This document shows positions 61,501 to 64,000 of a DNA stretch of 64,000 bases, piece after piece. Below the pieces are notes generated by a model. The model had not been told where the DNA came from and searched no databases. It saw nothing but the letters and a program-made list of their open reading frames with translations. The translations under genes and the position numbers were made by a program. Origin of the DNA: Prunella strophiata (lineage: Eukaryota; Chordata; Aves; Passeriformes; Prunellidae). Within the stretch, counting starts at the first letter, position 1; every line of letters begins with the position of its first letter. The DNA lies in the NCBI GenBank assembly GCA_036583965.1, contig JAZBQD010000028.1:2542001-2606000 (forward strand). Direction: 5' to 3'.

Positions 61501-63545
61501 AAATCTCAGTACTTATCACCAGTACTTCAAGTTATTCAATTTAAATTCAAAGAACTCACCCAGGAACTGGCAAAATGTTGCTTGTGGTCACCTCCAAGAC
61601 ATTTGAAATATCCAAGCAAATTAAGAAGAAATTGAGAGAGTGGATTTTCAAGCTGAGTAATATGGTGTTACACAGCTCCCTGACATCAGTGTTGTGGGTG
61701 GGAGCAAAAATGTATACAGACATGAGTGTACTGAGCTCACCTGCACCATTCCAGGAAGCAGGACATAGCACAGGAGAGTATAAGAACTTGAGCTGACACC
61801 TGTCATTCACTAGGTTAATACTGTTCAGGGCCTGTAACATTAAAATGTTGCAGGAAATATTTTTTTCCTAATTGACACTGGTGATTTGCAGTCTGCTGTT
61901 AATGGAATAGGGAACATGTTCATTTAGAAAAACAGCAACCATGCATTTGTTTATGACTTGGGCAGTGGCTCTTGCCCAAAGTGTTAGAAGCAGATTAAAT
62001 GAGCTTGTTTTCAAGGTATATGAATTTGTATGGAATAAAGATAAAATCCTTAGATCCCACATTTTAGTGCTCTGACAGCCTTTTTATGTATTTCCTTTTA
62101 TTTCCAGGACAAAAGGGTTTAAAAGGACTCCCTGGGCATCCTGGACCAAATGGCTTTGATGGGCAAAAAGGTCATCGAGGAAGGCCAGGAGCAGGAATCC
62201 CTGGGCCAGAAGGTGAATTGTGCTTTCCCTAATTTGGGAGAGCTGCTGGTCAAGTTGCTAATGCAGGGAAAGGTAGGGTAGAGTAAAGTAGAATTGAATT
62301 GAAATGAATAGTTCAGAGAGCACTGAACTGGACAAGAGTGACAGTACTCAAGACAGATGCTGTCCCAAAGAAAACCTTGTCACTTCCCACAGGAACTACC
62401 TCCTTCAATCCTCATGTATCAGTAGCTATAAATAAGAAACACAAAATGTAATTTATGATGTTATTTTTCTTTGCAATGTGACAATTTAAATCTGGCTAAA
62501 TTTGGACTACAATATTCCACATGGTTGGGGTGGGACAAAATAAAAAACCCTGAACAACTCTTGAATTAAGCTCTATTTGAATTTAAAAATCATATCAACA
62601 GGCTTTCGAGGCACAGCTGGTGATCCTGGTGATGAAGGTGAAAGAGGATCTACAATTGATGGCAAAAGTGGCCTTCCAGGTCCACCTGGCACAGATGGTC
62701 AGAAAGGTCTTCCTGGTGACACCACATATGGCCCTCCAGGAATCCCAGGCAACAGGGGACTGCCAGGACCCCCTGGTGCACAGGGAGCAAGGGGTAATCC
62801 AGGCATTCCTGGACTTCAAGGTATGGGCCAGCTTCTGTGAAACACTTCTACATGTTCAAAGGACAAAATCTGAGCAAAGGTGCTCCTGGTTCAGAAAAAG
62901 CTTCCTCTCACAGATCCATAATGGTGACTGTTAACAGTATCCCTGTTTTTAGGTTTACATTTTGCTGTTTGCTGCAGTGGTGTCTCCACAGCACCACATC
63001 CTTCCCACCCACAGAGTGTTTCCTTTTACAGCTGTTCCTTTTGCCTGGCCCTAAAAAGATGCACCCATCTTTCAGTGCAGGGCACACCTACAGAACTGAG
63101 GCAGTGCTGTGCACCTGGTGCAGGCCAGTGAGCTGCTCCCATTCTGCTCCTACACATCAGAAATTCTCTTCTACAGCTGAGGGTTGTGTTTGTATTTGTT
63201 CCTTAAGGAAAGAAGGTCTCCACAACAGCCAGTTCTGAATTGCAGAAAAGCAATTTTCATAAACTATGCAAAAACTAGAGGATAAATGAGGTACTATAGT
63301 AACCAAACATGTACATTGCAAAATTGAAACTAGGAATTTTGAGGGACAGTGAGTAATGGAACTAACAATTTTTTTTTTTCCAGGACAACCTGGCACCCCA
63401 GGATTTCCAGGTGCCAAAGGTTTTAGAGGCCCAGAAGGTGATGTAGGAGCACCAGGCTGTCCAGGCTTCCCTGGCTCACCATGTGTCCCAGGCTTACCAG
63501 GACCACCTGGACTCAGAGGTGTCATGGGCCTGCCAGGACCTCAAG
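25451..63545 (+). CDS. COL4A4: Collagen type IV alpha-4 chain, 5' half (28 coding exons, incomplete)
   Basis: The product is a secreted basement-membrane collagen chain, partner of alpha3 and alpha5(IV). Coding exons run from 25451 to 63545, about 2.5 kb or 836 codons, roughly half of a chain of about 1,690 residues. In order they encode a signal peptide split over exons 2 and 3, the diagnostic [11 protein letters not shown] cluster, the 7S region, and the first part of the interrupted Gly-X-Y helix. The NC1 domain lies beyond the right edge. Exons 4-17 are phase 0; from exon 18 many junctions split a Gly codon after its first base, as is usual for the family. Two frame anomalies exist: exon 13 is 82 nt, and exon 20 needs a downstream acceptor or an extra base. 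All other junctions join perfectly. Start codon 25451 is the first in-frame ATG after a TAA at 25400. Confidence 0.95.
25507..28275 (+). other. COL4A4: COL4A4 introns 2 and 3
   Basis: Introns at 25507-26375 and 26416-28275 around the 40-nt exon 3. Only AT-rich sequence with T runs, such as that near 26970; nothing else recognised. Confidence 0.85.
26376..26415 (+). CDS. COL4A4: COL4A4 exon 3: signal-peptide core, 40 nt
   Basis: One base plus 13 codons: [13 protein letters not shown] after the Trp split with exon 2. It supplies the hydrophobic core and likely cleavage region. It aligns with SLILILFSVQYVYG of human alpha4. The acceptor is TTAAATCAG and the donor GGG|GTAAGT; it ends in phase 0. 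Confidence 0.9.
28276..28353 (+). CDS. COL4A4: COL4A4 exon 4: alpha4 cysteine cluster
   Basis: 26 codons containing [20 protein letters not shown]. The mammalian alpha4 equivalent is [20 protein letters not shown], so this exon fixes the chain identity. The four cysteines belong to the 7S disulfide region. The acceptor is ATTTTTAG and the donor CGG|GTAAGC. Confidence 0.97.
28941..28977 (+). repeat. (TA)n tracts
   Basis: Two TA-repeat tracts separated by CAAAATT in COL4A4 intron 4. Confidence 0.8.
32233..32258 (+). repeat. (AGT)n trinucleotide microsatellite
   Basis: About eight to nine AGT units in COL4A4 intron 4, followed by a T run. Confidence 0.9.
33135..33437 (+). mobile_element. CR1 LINE 3' end, about 300 bp
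   Basis: It contains the CR1 landmarks in order: AGTTTAGATTAGATATAAGG, TTCTTTACTGTGAGGGTGGTG, GGTTGCCCAGGGAA, CTTGGAAGTGTTCAAGGCCAGG, and the terminal GATTCTATGA. The terminal CR1 octamer is at 33426-33435. It lies in COL4A4 intron 4, sense orientation. Confidence 0.9.
34269..34300 (+). repeat. Poly-A tract
   Basis: A run of about 17 followed by TT and a second A run, in COL4A4 intron 4. The left flank shows no retrogene. Confidence 0.85.
36362..36482 (+). repeat. AT-rich TAATTA low-complexity tract
   Basis: Dense TAATTATAATAATTA words forming overlapping palindromes, in COL4A4 intron 4. Confidence 0.8.
37489..37623 (+). CDS. COL4A4: COL4A4 exon 5: first Gly-X-Y block
   Basis: 45 codons, fifteen perfect triplets starting [13 protein letters not shown] and ending GPAGEKGDK. 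Same length and pattern as the recalled mammalian exon. The acceptor is CTTTTCAG and the donor AAG|GTAGGA. It is separated from exon 4 by a 9.1 kb intron. Confidence 0.96.
38514..38558 (+). CDS. COL4A4: COL4A4 exon 6
   Basis: 15 codons, [15 protein letters not shown], one substitution from the human exon as recalled. The acceptor is TGTTTTTAG and the donor CCT|GTACGT. Confidence 0.96.
39833..39949 (+). CDS. COL4A4: COL4A4 exon 7, with Cys and N-glycosylation sequon
   Basis: 39 codons, thirteen perfect triplets, containing [16 protein letters not shown]. The NGS sequon is conserved in mammalian alpha4. The adjacent cysteine is, as I recall, His in human (GHNGSRG). The acceptor is TCTTTCAG and the donor TAT|GTATGT. 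Confidence 0.95.
42523..42591 (+). CDS. COL4A4: COL4A4 exon 8, with interruption
   Basis: 23 codons: [20 protein letters not shown] then GLP. The NSVYIL stretch is the non-collagenous interruption matching NSVFIL of human alpha4. The acceptor is TTTAAAG and the donor CCA|GTAAGT. Confidence 0.95.
42824..42859 (+). CDS. COL4A4: COL4A4 exon 9
   Basis: 12 codons, [12 protein letters not shown]. Phase 0 both ends. The acceptor is TTACAG and the donor CCC|GTAAGT. Confidence 0.94.
43581..43643 (+). CDS. COL4A4: COL4A4 exon 10
   Basis: 21 codons, beginning [13 protein letters not shown] and ending GHPGLP. Same length as the mammalian exon. The acceptor is CTTTTCCAG and the donor CCT|GTAAGA. Confidence 0.95.
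44108..44143 (+). CDS. COL4A4: COL4A4 exon 11
   Basis: 12 codons, [12 protein letters not shown], perfect triplets. The acceptor is TTTTAAAG and the donor CAG|GTAGGT. Confidence 0.94.
44309..44350 (+). CDS. COL4A4: COL4A4 exon 12
   Basis: 14 codons, [14 protein letters not shown], almost identical to GNPGVGVKGQMGDP of human alpha4 and sharing its GVGV imperfection. The acceptor is CAATTAG and the donor CCG|GTAAGA. Confidence 0.95.
45268..45349 (+). CDS. COL4A4: COL4A4 exon 13, apparent 1-nt frameshift
   Basis: 82 nt between acceptor TTCCACAG and donor AAAAG|GTGTTA, while neighbouring exons are multiples of three. The first ten codons read [10 protein letters not shown]. After the GGGG run at 45295-45298 the collagen sense continues one base shifted, as [17 protein letters not shown], matching the PTLLVEPP...LYKGEK interruption of human alpha4. 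One G too many would explain it; with 81 nt the exon would be 27 codons in phase 0. Read as given, the frame hits TGA at 46989 in exon 15. The donor is weak. An assembly homopolymer error or a real mutation are both possible. Confidence 0.85.
45766..45819 (+). CDS. COL4A4: COL4A4 exon 14
   Basis: 18 codons, [18 protein letters not shown], perfect triplets; one triplet shorter than the human equivalent as recalled. The acceptor is ATATGTAG and the donor AAA|GTAAGT. Confidence 0.94.
46963..47022 (+). CDS. COL4A4: COL4A4 exon 15
   Basis: 20 codons, [20 protein letters not shown], with a one-residue-short triplet (GRG) at the same place as mammalian GIGAKG. The acceptor is TGCTCTAG and the donor CAG|GTAAGA. 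Confidence 0.95.
47637..47681 (+). CDS. COL4A4: COL4A4 exon 16
   Basis: 15 codons, [15 protein letters not shown], close to human GDPGSYGSPGFPGLK. The acceptor is TTTATTAG and the donor AAG|GTATGA. Confidence 0.95.
48674..48727 (+). CDS. COL4A4: COL4A4 exon 17
   Basis: 18 codons, [18 protein letters not shown], perfect triplets. The acceptor is CTTTCCAG and the donor CAG|GTAAAA. Confidence 0.94.
48728..52729 (+). other. COL4A4: COL4A4 intron 17, 4 kb
   Basis: AT-rich intron. No Gly-X-Y exon, repeat family or RNA gene recognised. Confidence 0.82.
52730..52799 (+). CDS. COL4A4: COL4A4 exon 18, with interruption
   Basis: 23 codons plus one base: starts [13 protein letters not shown] and ends TPLLPIK then G. 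The TPLLPIK interruption matches TPPLPLK of mammalian alpha4. The first phase-1 junction of the gene is here (donor AAAAG|GTTATA). The acceptor is TCTTACAG. Confidence 0.94.
54284..54388 (+). CDS. COL4A4: COL4A4 exon 19
   Basis: 105 nt in phase 1 at both ends, reading [16 protein letters not shown] and ending [11 protein letters not shown] plus A. GLLGRPG is identical to mammalian alpha4. The acceptor is CTCTGTAG. The donor ACAA|GTAAGA leaves A as the first base of the next codon, where most phase-1 junctions of this gene leave G. Confidence 0.93.
54565..54800 (+). mobile_element. Old CR1-like fragment
   Basis: Diverged match to a CR1 internal 3' region: AGAAAAGGAACAGAAGACAAA, GTCTGGAGTGCTGTGC, GATGTCTGGAAAAGAGATAATGG in order. 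It ends about 140 bp before the poly-T acceptor of COL4A4 exon 20. Confidence 0.55.
54942..54964 (+). repeat. 23-base poly-T polypyrimidine tract before COL4A4 exon 20
   Basis: An unbroken run of 23 T directly before CAGG at 54965-54968. It forms the polypyrimidine tract of the upstream candidate acceptor and is prone to length change and sequencing error. Confidence 0.95.
54985..55131 (+). CDS. COL4A4: COL4A4 exon 20, acceptor uncertain
   Basis: 147 nt if the AG at 54983-54984 is used; this joins in frame as [19 protein letters not shown] and onward to GLPGLP plus A, donor CCCA|GTAGGT. The stronger acceptor is TTTTCAG at 54966-54967 behind 23 T. From there the extra 17 nt also carry collagen sense (SSGLP before GVSGAPG) and give a length equal to the recalled human exon, but the junction with exon 19 is then one base short and hits TAA at 54988. 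The body of the exon, including the ELIPG interruption, is certain; its 5' boundary is not. Confidence 0.85.
55713..55805 (+). CDS. COL4A4: COL4A4 exon 21, with Cys interruption
   Basis: 93 nt, phase 1 at both ends. It completes S and reads [16 protein letters not shown], then regular triplets to GAKGEKG. SSVICTERG corresponds to SSVIYCSVG of human alpha4. The acceptor is TTTCAAAG and the donor AAGG|GTAAGT. Confidence 0.94.
56129..56292 (+). CDS. COL4A4: COL4A4 exon 22, CxC interruption
   Basis: 164 nt, 2 bases plus 54 codons. It opens with [10 protein letters not shown], matching the GLCACEPG cysteine pair of mammalian alpha4, then regular Gly-X-Y to GAVGSPGLP. The acceptor is CATGTAG, the donor CCT|GTGAGT; it ends in phase 0. 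Confidence 0.95.
58419..58491 (+). CDS. COL4A4: COL4A4 exon 23
   Basis: 24 codons plus [21 protein letters not shown] then ARIK. Length equals the human exon, whose end is VSRVK. The acceptor is ATGATAAG with a weak pyrimidine tract; the donor is AAAG|GTAAAC. Confidence 0.93.
59768..59874 (+). CDS. COL4A4: COL4A4 exon 24
   Basis: 2 bases plus 35 codons: after the split Gly, [18 protein letters not shown] and onward to GLPGEKGAE. It aligns with HKGERGPDGPPGFPGQPG of mammalian alpha4. The acceptor is ATTTTAAG, the donor GAG|GTATGT. Confidence 0.95.
60231..60414 (+). CDS. COL4A4: COL4A4 exon 25
   Basis: 61 codons plus G. It contains the imperfection GVAIPG near the start and PGLGLPG in the middle (human has PPGLGFPG), ending GPPGPKGQK. 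The acceptor is TTTGTTTCAG and the donor AAAG|GTAATT. Confidence 0.95.
61018..61086 (+). CDS. COL4A4: COL4A4 exon 26, with Cys interruption
   Basis: 69 nt, phase 1 at both ends: [18 protein letters not shown] and KGVQ. The ETIC...YPG interruption matches DTISCNVTYPG of human alpha4, except that the human NVT sequon is absent. The acceptor is TTGCTTCAG and the donor CAAG|GTATGT. Confidence 0.94.
62108..62212 (+). CDS. COL4A4: COL4A4 exon 27
   Basis: 105 nt, phase 1 at both ends: [18 protein letters not shown], then [24 protein letters not shown] parallels the GTAEIPGP imperfection of mammalian alpha4. The acceptor is ATTTCCAG and the donor AAG|GTGAAT. Confidence 0.95.
62602..62820 (+). CDS. 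COL4A4: COL4A4 exon 28
   Basis: 219 nt, phase 1 at both ends; begins [16 protein letters not shown], has interruptions at STIDGKSG and DTTYGPPG, and ends GNPGIPGLQ. It aligns with FRGDMGDPGFGGEKGSS and DPAFGHLGPPG of human alpha4. The acceptor is ATCAACAG, the donor CAAG|GTATGG. Confidence 0.95.
63384..63545 (+). CDS. COL4A4: COL4A4 exon 29, with Cys interruption; last in window
   Basis: 162 nt, phase 1 at both ends. It reads [18 protein letters not shown] and later [16 protein letters not shown], where Cys replaces the expected Gly; human alpha4 has the HSCERG interruption near here. The acceptor is a T run then CCAG, the donor CAAG|GTACAC. The gene continues past the right edge. Confidence 0.93.
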
Positions 63546-64000
63546 GTACACAACAGCCAGCAGGTTCCCTCACAGCTCTAAGCTTTGCACATATTTTCTG
63601 CCAGATTGCATCACATGATTTTTGTGGCTGGCATGACTAATGTTGCCATAGGGGCTGCTCATTACTGGGGGTGTACATTATGTTTTGCACATTTCTTTAA
63701 ACTCAAGGGATGTAGACTGTGCATCTCAGGTGTATCACAACTTTCTTTCCCATGCTGTTCCCTAACTGGCCAAATCACAGTGCTCACTATAAGTAATAAA
63801 CAAAGAGTTGTCTCTTATCTGTTGCCCTGAGTAACTTAACTGAGATCCTGTCACTACTGTGATGCTTTTATCTTCCTTATTCTTCAATGGAAGTGTTATT
63901 AGGAAGAGCTAGGAGACACATCTATCAAAAGTATTTACAAATTAGTAGGGATTTTTCACAGTGCTCTTCTATTGTCTGTCACTAAAGAAATACAAGAAAA

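Larger units (their letters stand above)
52800..64000 (+). other. COL4A4: COL4A4 introns 18 to 29 (last one partial)
   Basis: Introns between the listed exons, from 323 nt (55806-56128) to 2.1 kb (56293-58418), and the partial intron 63546-64000. The CR1-like fragment and the 23-T tract lie in intron 19 (54389-54967 or 54984). An AT palindrome-rich stretch is at 60495-60555. No other gene seen. Confidence 0.8.

Noticed and set aside
1..64000. Alternative identity as the COL4A1/COL4A2 or COL4A5/COL4A6 head-to-head pair
   Set aside because: The cysteine clusters [12 protein letters not shown] and [11 protein letters not shown], and the interruption sequences NSVYIL, TPLLPIK and SSVICTERG, are those of alpha3 and alpha4 rather than the other chains.
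1..64000. CRISPR arrays, operons, tRNA or rRNA genes, or a novel defence-like system
   Set aside because: None of the needed signatures are present; this is ordinary vertebrate exon-intron DNA.

Overview
This window is vertebrate nuclear DNA, most likely from a bird. Small exons with consensus GT-AG splice sites sit in long AT-rich introns. Interspersed repeats are few, and the recognisable ones are CR1 LINE fragments, the usual avian (or broader sauropsid) pattern. There is no prokaryotic gene organisation. Nearly all long open frames are chance frames in introns or in a CpG island.

The window holds the 5' parts of two type IV collagen genes arranged head to head around one CpG island at about 19.5-20.9 kb. 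On the minus strand is COL4A3, the alpha3(IV) chain: a signal-peptide exon at 20030-20110 followed by eight exons down to 727, after which the gene runs off the left edge. On the plus strand is COL4A4, the alpha4(IV) chain: a probable non-coding exon 1 ending at 20382, then 28 coding exons from 25451 to 63545, after which the gene runs off the right edge. Identity rests on the diagnostic N-terminal cysteine clusters ([13 protein letters not shown] for alpha3; [18 protein letters not shown] for alpha4) and on exon-by-exon Gly-X-Y matches to the mammalian chains as I recall them. I see about 180 codons of alpha3 and about 836 codons of alpha4. The two products assemble with alpha5(IV) into the alpha3-alpha4-alpha5 network of specialised basement membranes such as glomerulus, cochlea and lens, which explains the shared promoter.

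Layout: 1-9.0 kb, COL4A3 exons 9 to 2; 9.0-20.0 kb, the roughly 11 kb COL4A3 intron 1 with no gene seen; 19.5-20.9 kb, shared CpG-island promoter; 20.4-25.4 kb, COL4A4 intron 1; 25.4-28.4 kb, two very short signal-peptide exons and the cysteine-cluster exon; 28.4-37.5 kb, a long intron with a CR1 3' end; 37.5-64 kb, the exon-dense 7S and collagenous part of COL4A4.

The observations most worth a second look are two breaks in the otherwise perfect COL4A4 reading frame. Exon 13 is 82 nt instead of a multiple of three, with the break at a GGGG run. Exon 20 cannot be joined in frame from its strong acceptor after a 23-T tract, although an AG 17 nt downstream does restore the frame. These are either assembly homopolymer errors or real changes. 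I did not find any novel non-collagen system.
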